From Poecilobothrus nobilitatus (taxonomy: Eukaryota; Arthropoda; Insecta; Diptera; Dolichopodidae), in the NCBI GenBank assembly GCA_947095535.1, contig OX352774.1:65906416-65970415 (forward strand): a stretch of DNA of 64,000 nucleotides. The letters are read 5' to 3'. The notes under the pieces are model-generated. The model was not told the DNA's origin and did not search any database. It worked only from the letters and a program-made list of their open reading frames with translations. The translations under genes were made by a program, and so were the position numbers. Positions 50,721 through 63,835 of this stretch are shown piece by piece. Position 1 is the first letter of the stretch; each line of letters opens with the position of its first letter.

Positions 50721-51907
50721 CATAACAGGAGGGCACGCTACTCAGCAGCAGCAACTTGTCTTTTATTATATTTAGATAATAAATTTTTTTTGCTTTTCGA
50801 ATGAAAATACTTTCAATAAAAACTATTACAATAAGAATTCAATTAAAATCAAAATATTTTAAAACTTTTATAATAATGAAACAAAAAAAATAAAAAAATT
50901 AAATTATTTTATTGGATAAGTTAACATTTTTAATTGAATATAATGTAAAGAACTATAATATATTTTGAAAAAGTTTAATAAAATCATAAAAAAATTTTAC
51001 CGTTACTTTCGTCTCATTCATTTCATTCTTTTCCATTTTCTATGTTATGTTTACATCTAGTAAAGAAAATCGGTTATATATAAAAAAAAAAACAAAAAGA
51101 AAGTGTAACCATGATTTCCAAGTTCTGGCATAATATGTGTCTCTTTTAGAGAATAAATGGAAAAGTATGTGATTACGAGGTTTCGGATAAAATCGACAGA
51201 AACTTAAAACGAGATTGGCATAAAACTTTTTTTATTATTAATCTTCTTTAAGTTAAAAAACCTTTCGTATTAAAACTAAGAAATAAATTCTTAAATGGAT
51301 TTTATAGCTAGAAATATAGATAGAACTATAAGATTTGGTAAAATGTGTCATAAGGATCGGCCAATTCAAAAGCTATTGATTGGTAATCGAAGTATATTCT
51401 ATTTATATATATACTAACCTCTAACCCGTATATATAAATAGAATAAAAAGTTTGATTCCTTTTCGCGAAAAAAAAAAAGATGGAAATCGTTTTTTATTTA
51501 AGAATTTTTATTTTAACTATTACAGATACAAGTACACATGCGTAAGAACTAATTACTAAAATTAGTAACGATTGTAACTGAATAAGGTCAACAAATTTAA
51601 CTTATAATCCCTTTTAATTATCCTTCGATGCACAATTTTAAAACCTTTAGTTACTAATTTTACTGTGAGGAAAAACTCCACATAGATTAAAGTACATCGG
51701 TTTCACATAGATTAAAGTACATTGTTTTTTGTTAAAACACAAACATTATGAAATTTAACATAATATGTTTATTCTTAAAAGCTACCGATATTCCAACAAT
51801 TTTCGTTCAAAACAAATCTAAACAGATTCATATTCAATTTTCTTTTAAATTCCTAAAGTAAAGAATAAATTTTAATACATATATTTTTATTTTCCTAATT
51901 TTTACAG
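50721..51907. other. noncoding DNA ending in a 3' splice site
   Basis: Contains a perfect 16-bp hairpin at 51396-51444 (ATTCTATTTATATATA and its complement around a 17-base loop). It ends in a pyrimidine-rich tract, TTTTCCTAATTTTTACAG, whose AG at 51906-51907 is the acceptor of the first exon found. No exon is seen between the tandem array and this site. Confidence 0.7.
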
Positions 51908-53622
51908 AGATCAACCAAATCAAGAATCGGCCACCCATCATCAAAAAGAATATAAAACAGCGCAAATTGATTATAGTACATTAGATACAAGTGAATTATC
52001 AACTGATGAAAGTCATTTAACTAAAACATCAACAGCAAAAAGTTCTAATGATTTCTCATCAACAGATAAAATTGATATTTCTGATTTACCGTTACCGGCA
52101 TTACCACCCAAAAAACGTCGTAGTAAATCAAGAAGTTCAAGAGACGCTGGTCTTAATTATTCACAATTATCAAAAAGTCAACAATTACAACAGTTACAAC
52201 AACAAAAGCAGGGTTCATTTGAGAATTTATTAGATCCAAAATCACAATTTATTGCAAAAAGACGTGAAAGTTTAGAAATATCAGAAAGAAATTTCAATGA
52301 AAAATTAGAGGCAAGAAAAATGCACTTTCACAATATGGGACATATGAGACATTCATCTTCAACAACAAATTCTTCTAAACCTACTTATCTTTTTGGTGAA
52401 AAATGTTATACAACAACAACAACAACAAATCCAAATCATTTAACACAAGGACAAAATATAAAAAAATCATCAAATATTATTGGTAATGTTGTTAATGATG
52501 AAATTTATTTAAATAAATCTGGTTGGGTTCAAGTTAATTCAAAACGTTTACATGATGAAAATTATTATAGTCATCAAAACGGTATTAATAATTCTAATAC
52601 AATACCACATTTTAAAAATACTGTTAGAGTTATACAAATTGATAATGGTAATCGTGATAAACAACCAGTATATTCTGTACCAAAAATTACCGGTAGTAAA
52701 ATTGAAGAATTAATATCAAGAAATGAAGCAAGACGTAATATATCTCAATTACAACGTACCAATTATTTAAAATCAGGATGTAAAATTGTTGATTCACAAT
52801 TAGCTACAATATTAAATGAACGTCCTGGTTTTCTTCCAGTTAAAACATTCATTGAAACAGAATCACCACCACCAATTACACCAATACTTTCACCACCTCC
52901 AGCTTTTCAAGATACCAAATCTAAATATCGTTGTGATAAACAAAATCAAATTAAAGCACAAATTAATTCTAATTTAACTAAACAAATTTATCACCCATCT
53001 GAAATAAATGCTGCTATTCATCATCAATCATTAAGAACAAATGGTAGTACAGGTGTTAGTGGAGTTGTTAGTAGTGGTGGTAGTGGTAGTAAAGGTATGG
53101 TTTTTTCAAGAAGTTTCGAATATGAAACACGTAAACCACATTCTGATTATGCAGAAGTATTTTCAAAAAGTTTTGATAGTAATTTATCAGATACAAAAGC
53201 ATCTGGTATTATTGGTGCAATACATAGGGATCGTTCACCTAATTTTAGTACATTAACTGGTAATTCACCAAATTATTTAACAAAAAAAGAAAGTTCACAA
53301 TCAAATTTAAGCAATCAACAAAGTCGTGATAATTCTCCAAAATATCAACAAATCGGATATTTAACACAAAATTTACTACAAACTAAAAATTTAAATGTAT
53401 CACATGCCAAAGAATTACCACCACCATACAGCAGTAATAATAATATATTAAATAGAAAATTAGAAAAACCAAAAACTTATAGTTTTGATCGTAATGGAAG
53501 GTCAAGACGTGCACAATTTACACGTTATAATCAAACTGCCACAATACCTGTGTCAAGATTTCGTAGTTTTGATCAAAATATTAATGCTAGATTAAATTCC
53601 TGTGATAGTGGAGCTAGATCAG
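51908..53622 (+). CDS. Exon A of a large low-complexity protein gene (internal exon)
   Basis: Open for 571 complete codons plus one base at each end. It has no Met until codon 138, so it continues from an upstream exon not found in the window. The acceptor is TTTTTACAG and the donor AG|GTTTGT. By residue number within the exon: proline/basic segment PLPALPPKKRRSKSR from 61, including a class II SH3-type PxxPxK; Gln-rich part about 90-102; Thr tract near 170; Pro-rich PPPITPILSPPP near 318-333; Gly/Ser tract about 378-397; RSFE, KSFD, YSFD and RSFD at 401, 420, 524 and 552; PPPY (WW-type ligand) at 504. No globular domain, signal peptide or membrane segment is visible. Codons end mostly in A/T. 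I do not recognise the family; a disordered scaffold is my inference. Confidence 0.9.
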
Positions 53623-53701
53623 GTTTGTTAATAAATTTTTATTATATTTCTTGATATATTTTTTGAATATTTAATTTTTTTTTTTTTTTTGTTACACCTA
53701 G
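53623..53701 (+). other. Intron A, 79 bp, phase 1
   Basis: Begins GTTTGT and ends with a long T run and TTACACCTAG. The split codon is G|AT (Asp). Reading through the intron meets an in-frame stop at 53652, so it must be removed for the frame to continue. Confidence 0.85.
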
Positions 53702-54134
53702 ATCTTTCAAATGATGAACTGGACAATGATGACGATAATTCTGCTGAATTTTTATCAGCAAGTTATCAAGCTCAAGCCAATTTTAGACAACAAAAACAAC
53801 GATCCTTAACACCAGATAAATATGATTCACAAGGATCACAAAATAGTTTACGAAAGCAAAGATCCTTAACGCCAGAAAATCGTTCATTAACACCAGAAGA
53901 ACGTAGAAAGAAAGGATCACAAGGATCACTTAGTTCTCGACAAAATTCTAGTTCAAGAAGCAATACATTAGAACGTAAAACAAAATTTGAAGATAAATCA
54001 TTGAGTGCATCAAGAAGTTCATCGACAAGTTCAAGTTATAGTGGTGGTGAACATAATGAATTATTACCAGCACATCGTCGTTCAACAATTCGAAATGCAA
54101 AAGCACCAGAAGAATATCGAATTAGACGATCAAG
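53702..54134 (+). CDS. Exon B of the same gene, Ser/Arg-rich
   Basis: About 144 residues joining exon A in phase 1. It opens with an acidic stretch (DLSNDELDNDDDN), followed by three copies of RSLTP (53800, 53860, 53881), each before an acidic or basic residue cluster, a typical context for proline-directed or basophilic kinase sites. Long Ser runs (SSRQNSSSRSNTLERK, SASRSSSTSSSYSGG) follow, and it ends with a basic RIRRSR. The donor is AAG|GTAAAA with a phase 2 split Arg codon. The minus-strand frame over it is a shadow. No catalytic domain; role unknown. Confidence 0.88.
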
Positions 54135-54789
54135 GTAAAAAAAAATTAAGTTTTATAATTGACTTGATATGATAAAAAATTAACGCGCAAAGCTTACCTT
54201 AAAGCTTACCTTAATAACAGTCTAGAAGTAACTCATTTTTCATCACAAATCTGTAACCTGCAAAAGAGTTGTAAAACTAATTTTTCATCACAAATCTTTA
54301 ACCTATCAATAAAATTGTTATCTGTTGCTCCACTGAAATACAATACACATTAATTGAGTGGAATCAAAATATGTGCAACGGAAAGATATTTAGACTAAAA
54401 ACCGTCAAAAAAATCCCCCAAACTCTCAATAAATCAATATTGTTGAATTTCAACTTCAACTTAACACTCTTCTAACTACACTCATCGACGCGCCAATGTA
54501 GCATTCACTTTAGTGATACTAATAATACTAAAATATCTGGTATTAGCTCTTTCTCTTAAATTATTTTCAGCATAAAAAAACCGTTTTTTACTCCCATATT
54601 GCCAATATACGAAAATTTCAATTCATCTGGTTTAGGTCTCTTAATTCTAAAATTATTTCCTTCTTTTGAAACAAATAATACTTATGCGAAACTAAATAAA
54701 ATTATAACTATTGATCATTTTCAACTCTTACTACACCCATCGCATTATAAATTAATTAAAAATTTAAAAAAAATATTTCATTCTTTTAG
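54135..54789 (+). other. Intron B, 655 bp, phase 2
   Basis: Bounded by GTAAAA and TTCTTTTAG. It contains a short tandem duplication around TTTTTCATCACAAATCT (about 54235 and 54282). The frame is open from 54599 into the next exon, but that part is AT-rich, lacks the exon's low-complexity composition and follows stops, so it is read as intron. Confidence 0.8.
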
Positions 54790-55851
54790 ATCACTTCAAT
54801 TGACAGAACGTTCACCAAACCGCCAAATTCAAAGAAATGGCAATCATCAGTCAATTAATATAATACGTTCATCACAACAAATGCGTAATACAAATTTTCC
54901 ACCAACAATTCGACCAAGTCAAATAATTTCAGATCCAATGAATACAAATGCAACAATCATTAATATAAGTAGCCGTAATAATCCAACAACAATACGTAAT
55001 ACAAATGATAATATAGATAAAAGTCGATCATTTGATTTTGATTACAGTGTTGCAAATAGTGGCAATGTTATTATTAGTAATAGTGTTAACAGTATTAATC
55101 AGCATACTAGTGGAACACGTTTAGATTTTGATAAAAGTCGTTCATTTGACGAAGATTACAGGGAACAAAGTAATAATTTAGTAAAATCATATTTAACTAG
55201 TGATACACATTCTGGCATTGGTAGTAATAGTACTGGTATTATAGCAAATTTATTAAAAAGTGGTAGTGGTGGTGGTAATCGTAGTGCTGGTGGTAGTGGT
55301 AGTAGCAGTAGCTGTGGCGGTGGTCTTGGTGGTGGTGGTTCTGGTAGTCAACAACAATTACATCAACAAACAAGTCCACAAAATTATGGTACACGATTAT
55401 GTGATCATGAAATGACATATGATATGTTACGTCGCACATTAGATCGTTCACCTATAATGGATTTTAGTGGGCGTGTTGGTAGTGGTGGTGGTGGTAGCAG
55501 TGGTGGTCCTGATTATGATATACCACAATCAATGATTAATCGTGAAACAATAAATGCTGGTGGTAATAGTGAATTAAATTTTACTAGTGATCGAATTTAT
55601 GATCATGGATTATTAATAAGTGGAGGTATTTCATCAAAAACTTCAAAACGTTTAAATCATTCACCAAGTGATTCATTATATTCAATAGATCGTTTACATA
55701 GTACATCACGTGATAGTATTACACCAGATTCATCTGATGATCGTTTACGTTCAGAATTTGGTAGCGTTATTTATAGACAACAACCACAACGTTTAAGCGG
55801 TGCTGATCGTAGTGGCAGTGGAAGTGGTACTGCAATTTCAACAAGAGGAAG
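54790..55851 (+). CDS. Exon C of the same gene, Gly/Ser-rich
   Basis: About 354 residues. The first base completes an AG|A Arg codon, giving RRSRSLQLTERSPNRQ across the junction. Two closely similar motifs, DKSRSFDFDYS (codons from 55016) and DKSRSFDEDYR (from 55130), continue the [KR]SF[DE] series of exon A. A Gly/Ser tract at about 55258-55346 is followed by QQQLHQQ, then the less repetitive CDHEMTYDMLRRTLDRSP, a second Gly/Ser tract and DYDIPQS at 55511, whose YDIP fits the YxxP type bound by Crk-family SH2 domains when phosphorylated. SPSDSLYSIDRLHS and DSSDDRLRSEF follow. The donor is AAG|GTATTG, phase 2. The Gly/Ser tracts are long GGT/AGT repeats, prone to length change. Confidence 0.88.
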
Positions 55852-58800
55852 GTATTGAAACTACTAGCTACATAAATTTATATATACTAGATAGTTCCAG
55901 TAGTAGAGCATTGTAGTTAATACACTTTCAGTTCAAGCAATAGTTAAAAACAAAAAAACAAATAAAATATTAACAAAAAATAAAATAAATTTTCATTGAT
56001 AAAAAAATAATCACAATAAATAAAATATATATATATATATTAATACATAGATAAAAAATATAGGTTTATTTTGAAATTTTCTGAATTAAAAAATAAAAAA
56101 TTTAAAAATTAGAAAAAAAGCAAATAAAACCGAAAAACTTCCTAGGATTTAATTTAGAAGTTAAAAAACAATAATAACTAAAAAGAAAATTAAAATAAAA
56201 AAAAAATAATTGCAAAATGTTAATGAGTTCACATTTATAAACAAAATTTAATATTTACAACAATGGGTTATGTTGAATTCAAACGAAATTACAAATTTTT
56301 AGGGCTATAACGGACACGAATTTTGACTTTTTTTTTTAAATTGAAAATATCCACACCTTTATCACTTAATTCTAATCTGAATTTAAATAGAATTTAAAAT
56401 CAAAACTAAAACAAGATATTAAGTTTACATTTAGTCCCGCTTAACGATAATATTATTTTCGATAAATTTATTTTAAAAAGTGACTGCTTGAACCTAAATG
56501 CAATGGCTGCAGTTTTGGCTGCATTAATAAACGCATAATTATTGTTCTTTGAATGTTATGGATTTAAAGTTTGTTTGTTTGCCAGAGTCCAAGGCTCACA
56601 ACTTCATTAATCAATTTTTTAAATCATTCACTTCTCCAATATATCATTAAAAAGAAATATACATATATTTTTTTTAGCTCAATATATTTTGTAGAGCTGT
56701 TTTTATTAGAAATCGGCATTGGGACGTACAATTTATGAAAATTAGTTTCGAAATGGAAAAAATCATTTCTGAATCTTTATATTGATACCATCGATCGAGA
56801 GGGATCAAAATATATGTAAATATTTTTGAATACTTAACAAAACTAAAATTTATTTTAAAACATAAACTTTTATCATAAAAAACAATAAATGACCATATAT
56901 AAATTTTACTAAGTGTACTACATGTTCCATAATTGTTCTCATAATTTTGTAAATAAATATTTCCTGTTAAAACTTATTAACAATAAACCGATTTCTTAAT
57001 CTGGATTAAATCAATAAGAAAGAGATTTAAGATTCGTATATAATTTGTAAAGTTTCTTAATGAAATTAAATACCACCGTACTTTAATATTTAAATTTTTT
57101 TATAATAAATTGAATATTTGTCAAAAATTGTTTACCGGTATATTTCGTTTGAATTCAGCATTACTCTTATAATATGCCTATTACAAAAAATAAAATAAAA
57201 AAAAATCTCCTTTGTAGCTTACATTTTAATTATCCACAAAGCACGCAAAAATTTCCACCTTCATTTGTTATGAAAACTCATAAAAATAATTTCACACAAT
57301 TTTTATCGTTTAAGGTTGTTACTTTTTAAATTGTTTTACAAGAAAATCAAAGAAAAAAATTAAAAAAAAAAAAAAATTCTTAAGCTAACATTTAGCGAAA
57401 AAAAAAATTAAATAAAAATAAAATAAAAACTGAGCAATAAATAAATATGCAAAGAAAATAATTAATAAAAAAAAAAAATTATTTAATGATTAAAAAAAAA
57501 AAAAAAAAATATATTTAAAAAAAAAAACAAGTAAATAAATTTGAAGAAAGAGTAAAAAAAAAAAAATTTATAAGTAAATTTTAAATAAAAATAGTGTTAC
57601 TTAATTAAAAATACAGAAAAAAAAAAAATAAAAAAAAATGGTGTTTAGAATTTGCTTTAATTTTTTTTAAATATTTCAACTCTTTTTTTTTTTTTTTTTT
57701 TTTTCTCATTTAAAATATAATAAATTGAAAATATTTAGTATTTATTTTTAATTGGAAATACTTCGATATCCTGAAAAATTTTATCTTGAAAATTCAAATT
57801 GTCATAAAAAAAAATTCAAATCAATCCTTAAAATCTTAAAACTTCTTTAATAATATTTTTAACAAAAAAAAAAAAAAATTAAAAAAAAAAAAAACAACAA
57901 AAAAATTTTGAAAAAGAAAATCCAGAACCTTGAAATCAAAACAAAAAAAATATTTTCCATAGAAAAGAAAATTGATTTTTCTAAACACCTTTTAATATGA
58001 CATAATATGTGTACAGAGTGTTCGATTTTAGAATATCACAAAAAAAAAAAAACAAGTTGCCAGATGATATTAAAATAAAAATCTAAAAGTTCTATAAGGA
58101 AGAGAAAGGAGACAATAGTGTATTCTTGCAGTTTATCAGATATTTCGACAATTTTTACAGATATTTAAAATCAAAGTCAAATATTTAAGGCCTAAAATTA
58201 TTTTATACAAAATAATAAGGTTGTAATAGGGTAAAATGTCTTGATTATGACAGCTTAACTTAAAGTACAATTTATTTAACAAAATTTAAGGAATTTTTAA
58301 AATGATTTCTTTTTTAGACTAAAATTTGATAAGCTCTTTTTAATATAAGGCATTTTAGGAAAATGTTAAGTTTTTTTTTTTTTGAAATTTAAAAAAAAAA
58401 ATGGGACATCTTTGACTTAAAAACAAATGCACTAAGTTTCTTAACTAAAAAGAAAACAAAGAGTTTGTAAAAAATTCAAATAAATTTGTATGCCCTTTTG
58501 GATTTTTTTAATTGGGAATTACATAGTTCAGGAATTTTTCTTTAATAATAGACTATATAATACATATATAGATATATATACATATATATAAATTGAATAA
58601 GCAAATATTTTTACAAATATACAGATGTGCATATAGTATAATTTCGTTATAGTATCTGTTTTGAAATATATCGTGCACCATTTACACTTGACCATTATAT
58701 TTTGAAACTTGATTCTTCGATTTTAAAATAAAATCCTTAGACTAAATCGTTTAGATCCTAAAACCTTTTATGAACTAAAGGTATTATAAAGCTTTAAACG

Positions 58801-59803
58801 TTTATAAATGTATAATTTTTACTTTGATTGTATTTAGACTAGAGCAAACTAAAAAACATTTATGTTAATTGTGCATATAATTCGATTATTATATGAAAAA
58901 TATTTGTGATTGTTTGTTTGTTTCATAATTAATACAGGCTTATCTAATTTTTGTCAAAATAAATGTTACATCTTCAATAGCAGAAATACGTTTTATCATC
59001 AAATGTGTGGAAAATCAACAAATTATATTCTGGTAATATTCCACAAAATTTGATCGTAATTTAAACTTTTTATAAACCAATAACCATAAATCAACTAAAA
59101 GCTAACCTCTAAAACAATAAATCAACTTACAAAATCCCCAAATTCAAATTTATGCTCTTTTTATTAATTAATTATTGCCATTTACCTTACATAAAAGGTA
59201 CAATTGTATCCATTCAAGTAATAGAACTTTATTACAAAATATATTTGTAAAATGACTAATAATATTAAAATTTATGTGACGAAAAGTTCAAGAAACGAAT
59301 TCTACAACATGTAAAAACTGGGAAAATATGCTTGGGCCAATTAATAATGTGAAAATTTGCACCGCGCAAATAATTGACACTGAGTTAAATCTTTGCATCT
59401 TTTAATCATTTTAATTTATAATAAATTTATTCGACCATTCTGATTAATTTCAAAAGTACGTAAAAAAAGTAAAAGTAAAAAAAGATTAGTTTCAAGATTC
59501 TGTTTTTCCAGATTTTAATTTTCAAGATTATTGTTTTTTTTTTTTTTTTGCTTTAATATATATTTCTTCAAGATACATACTTATGTATATGTTAATTTTC
59601 ATATTTATGTTTTTCAAGATTTTGTTTTTCAAAGATATCATGGTTGATCCTTTTTTTATAAAAAAAAAAATATTTTATCTTTATTTTTAATTTTAATTTC
59701 TCTGTTTTTTTTTTCATTTATATGTATTTGTTTTTATTTTTTTTATTTGTTTATGTTTTTTTTTTTTTCTCTTTCTTGTTTTTTTCTCAATTTATTTTTA
59801 CAG
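55852..59803 (+). other. Intron C, 3952 bp, phase 2
   Basis: Begins GTATTG and ends TTATTTTTACAG after a long pyrimidine-rich tract. The interior is A/T-rich with many poly-A runs (densest at 57350-57620 and 57855-57905), a (TA)n at 56025-56041 and recurring TTTCAAGATT-like phrases at 59480-59640. No further exon is recognised inside, but a short one cannot be excluded. Confidence 0.75.
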
Positions 59804-61117
59804 TTGCAGTATAAACAGCAACAATAACAACAACAAAACCAACACAAAAACTTGTGATTTTTATCCGAATTGTGGTGGCGGTAGTAATATTGGTAGTAGT
59901 GGTGGTGGTAGTGGAAATATAAAATCACAAACTACACGTTCTACCAATAATAAATTACCAAATATTCGACATACACGTTCAAAATCAAATAAATACTATA
60001 CACATCGAAATTCATCACAACGAAAACATAATAATTTTTATATAAATAATAATGATAATGATATTAATGATGATGATTATATTATACCAATAACATCATC
60101 ATCTGTTAATGATTTATTACAAATAAATAGTGACGATGAACAATTATATATGAACATTAAAAAATTAACTAATAATCGTCTTTTAAATAAAAAACCATCA
60201 TTATCTTCTTCTTTAATTCCTCAATATCATCATCATAATCATCATCATAATAATTATAGTAATAATGAACGTATACCGATAATAACAACAACAATAACAA
60301 CAACAATACCAACCGTAACAACAACAATAACAACAACAACACCTATGACAACCACAAAAATTGGTAATGAAACAAAACGAAAAATTTATCGTGATTTAAA
60401 TAATAAAATTAATACAAGTATAACATTACATATATCTGAAGATATATCACCTACTAATAAATCAAATACAAATAAAATTAGACAAAATACAAAATTAAAT
60501 AAAAAAATGATATCAATAACATCAAATAAAAGAAGTAATGATAAAAATTATCAATATCATCAACAAATAAAAGAACAAAATCTTTCACCAAGATATGATC
60601 AAACTCAAGATACTCATAAAAAAAAAATTATAGATTCTTTAAAATTTAAACCACCATCATCTGTTCAATATAATTTTAAAGGTGGGGTTAATAATAATAA
60701 TAATAATAATAATACAGATACAAATATAATTAATAATAATAATATAACACCAGTTGGTGGTATAAAATGTAATTCAACTGGAAATTCACCAAAATATTTT
60801 AAACCAGAATTTAAATATTCACCAATAACATTAGCAACAGCATCAACAGTAATATTTTTTGGTGATCGTGAAATGCCAGTTACACGTGATTCAACACCAA
60901 TTGGTAGTATAACATCATCACCAACTGCAATACCAACACAATTTTATAATAATGGTGGAATTAGCAATAATGTTGGTGGGGGTTGTAATAACAATAGTGG
61001 TGTTATATGCGGTAATTCTGGATTTATTGGTAGTGGTAACAATGGTCTTAAAAGTTTTGAATATGAAAGTGGTGCTAAAAGTTTAGAATATTCTGGATAT
61101 TGTGGAAAATCATTGAG
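59804..61117 (+). CDS. Exon D of the same gene, Asn/Thr-rich
   Basis: 437 complete codons plus split bases. AG|T (Ser) joins exon C in frame, and the donor AG|GTGAGA is the strongest of the set. Order of features: SINSNNNNNKTNTK, a Gly/Ser tract (59872-59920), a basic RHTRSKSNKYYTHRNS segment, an acidic DNDINDDDY part, a His/Asn cluster, a Thr-rich tract (60286-60366), Lys-rich sequence, an Asn tract (60690-60714), a Ser/Pro part, and a final Gly/Asn part with LKSFEYES and AKSLEYSG (61047, 61074), continuing the motif of exons A and C. The acceptor is doubled (CAG TTG CAG), so a 6-base alternative is possible without frame change. No domain recognised. Confidence 0.87.
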
Positions 61118-61127
61118 GTGAGAATCC

Positions 61128-61158
<31 letters not shown>

Positions 61159-63835
61159 TTTTTTTTTGAGGAATGGTATGCGCATAAAGTAGAGATAATG
61201 ATTCATCATAAAAGCTTTAATAATAATTAAAATGCTTTTAAAAGTCATTCATATATTGTAAAAAAATGTAAAAATATTATGCTTGCTGCTTCTTAGTATT
61301 ATAATTAATATAGTAATAGAGATACAAGAATGCAATTAGTAATATAAAAAATAAAATTAGATATAAATAACCCGCCCCACCCCCCTTTATTCATAATGCA
61401 TGATACTGAATTTTATGCACTGACTAAAACAAAAAAAAAAACAAATATGCTTGTATTCCTATCATTTAAAAGCCAATAATATAAAAAAAAAAAAATAAAA
61501 GGTAATAAAAAAAAAAATTAAATATTAATTTTAGATAATATAATAAAAATTAAAATAAAATATATTAAATAAAAAAAAAAAATGTAAGTTGAAATGCTGT
61601 TTTTTTTTTTTTAAAAAAAAGATGCTATTTTTAACAACAACATGAACTTTTTGAATTAATCTGTAACCAGTATGTTGAGTTTTGGAATTTTTTTCTTTAA
61701 GTTATAAAAAACTTATTTTTTTGGATTATGGGGGATAGGTAGAAAAATTTGGAGGGACATTTTGAAGAAAGATGTTAATGTTCTTCTTAAACTTAAGTAA
61801 ATCATACACTTATAAGTTACCAACTTTAGGGAATACATGCGATGGTATATGGTTCCACAAACGGGACAAACAAATTTCCATAAGCTGTATTTAAGGACGA
61901 AGATTGAATAACAACATATGTATTTAAAAAAAAAAATTCTTTTTTCAAACCAAATATAGATAATGTACCGAGAATCAACTAATCAATTAATCAAAATTTA
62001 TAATTAAAACTTAACTTATAAATTATAGACAATAATATCTTTTTAAATACAGGGTGTTTGGTTATTATAAAGAACTGGTTATAAGAAACTTTAAAGAAAA
62101 GAAATAATAGAAAAGGTTGAATCTCAAAAAAAAAAAAAATAAATTTCAACATGAGTGGATTATACAAGAGTATATGTAGTAACTGTCTCCGACATATTGG
62201 AAATGAATACATTTTACAAACTATCTACAACGTATCTGGATTATACAAAGTAACAATTAATAATTAATTTATAAAAAAAAAAAAAAAATCATTCAAAAGC
62301 CATAAAGAAAATTAAATTATATCGAGAACTGCAATTGGGTCAGTTGAAAATAAACTCCACTCATCGTGAAATATCGCTTTTAACATTTCAATCTTTTTTA
62401 TTGCCTTCTTTTTTAATGGTTTTTAATAACAAAATAACAATAATTATAATATCGTCATTAGCTATCATAATATGAATTTTAAATTATTCTTCAATGACAT
62501 GCAAAGACGAAAATGATAGACGATATACAAAATCACAATCCTAACTATAATAGGGATAACAAATCATTTGAAAAAGGTCAAATTAAAAGGATTATATTAT
62601 ATGATATGTACCCATTTATACCAAAAATTAATGATTTGACGAATGTTTTTTTTTAAATGACAATGAATGATTGTTATATGATTATTACAGTTATAGATAT
62701 ATGAAATGTCATACAAACGTACAAAATCATATGATATCATATAATAGCTAATGTATAATAGCTAATGACTAAATTATAGTTAAGGGTAATGATCTCAAAC
62801 ATTCAATCAAGTAATTAATTGTTTAAAAATACTTTTTAATAAATTTTTTTTTTTTTTTTTTATTATAACATTCTAATTTTTATTTTTAATTTAATTTTTT
62901 TTTTTCTTTTTCTATATAATTTCTATCCTAAAATTAACATTTTTTTAATTAGAACAAAGTTCAATACTTCCAATATTTACTTACATATTAAATTCATATA
63001 AGAAATTTTCTATAATATATATATATATATATATATATAATTTAAGGACATCCATTTAAGGACAAAAAAAAATCATTTTATTTTTAACATTTTATTTACT
63101 GATATGAATATTATATCCTTTTTTATCCTTTAATTCCATATCCAATACACACAACATATTGTATAATATATGTATACATATATAGATATACATATATATA
63201 CAAAAAAAAAAAAAAATTAGAAACAGCATTTCGTCTTTTTAAATTTTTCTACTTATACATTTATTTTCATTTTATTATTTTGCTATCATATTGCTATCAT
63301 TTTTGTTTTTTGTTTTTTTTTTTTATAATATTATTATGAATATATACAGGGTGTTTCAAAGAGAGTGAAAATAATAAATGCTACAAGTAATTAAAAACAT
63401 TAAACTGAAAAAATGATTTTTTTGTTTTTGGTACTTATTAACAAATGATTTTTATTATAAAGTACGAAGTTATTGGACTGAATACCACTTTAACCCTCAA
63501 GATTTGATAAAATTGAAAAAGACCCATTTAAAATTTAAAATTATTTAAAAATTTATAACAATTCTATACATAAACAAATCAAGAAAAATTTAAAATTTTT
63601 TTCAATAAAATAAACCTTTTCAATAATAAAATATTCTTTTTAATCAATTCTTTTTTTTTCAAAGTACCAAAGTGCGAATTTAGAAAATAACCTTTCAATT
63701 TTCAAAGTACAACATCCACATTTATCTCATTTCAAAAAAAAAAAGGTGCCCTTTTTCATTCCAGTATGTAAATATGACTGTAATGAAGCAATAGAAATCT
63801 ATTTAATATACGTTATGTATTTATGTTATACATAT
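61118..63835 (+). other. Intron D (start), right end outside window
   Basis: Begins GTGAGA followed by a very long T run (61127-61167). No acceptor plus open exon is recognised before the window ends, so the intron is at least 2.9 kb. It contains single TACAGGGTGTTT sequences at 62049 and 63349, in the same orientation, like the ends of the 29178 element, and a (TA)n at 63015-63039. Confidence 0.65.
63015..63039. repeat. (AT)n microsatellite
   Basis: Uninterrupted alternating A and T. Confidence 0.95.

Noticed and set aside
53041..53256. 71-codon frame over exon A, and the similar one at 52048-52233
   Set aside because: Out-of-frame shadows of exon A; the Val runs come from GGT/AGT repeats.
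54599..54789. In-frame upstream extension of exon C with a start-like codon
   Set aside because: The composition is intronic, TTCTTTTAG before 54790 is a good acceptor, and the phase 2 join to exon B is exact.
55239..55451. His/Tyr-rich minus-strand frame
   Set aside because: Antisense of the Gly/Ser repeat in exon C. The same applies to 59743-59928 over exon D and 53772-53963 over exon B.
61720..61920. More complex sequence in intron D with a phrase like a LINE tail (TATGGTTCCACAAACGGGAC)
   Set aside because: Translations gave no ordered set of motifs, so a LINE call could not be supported.
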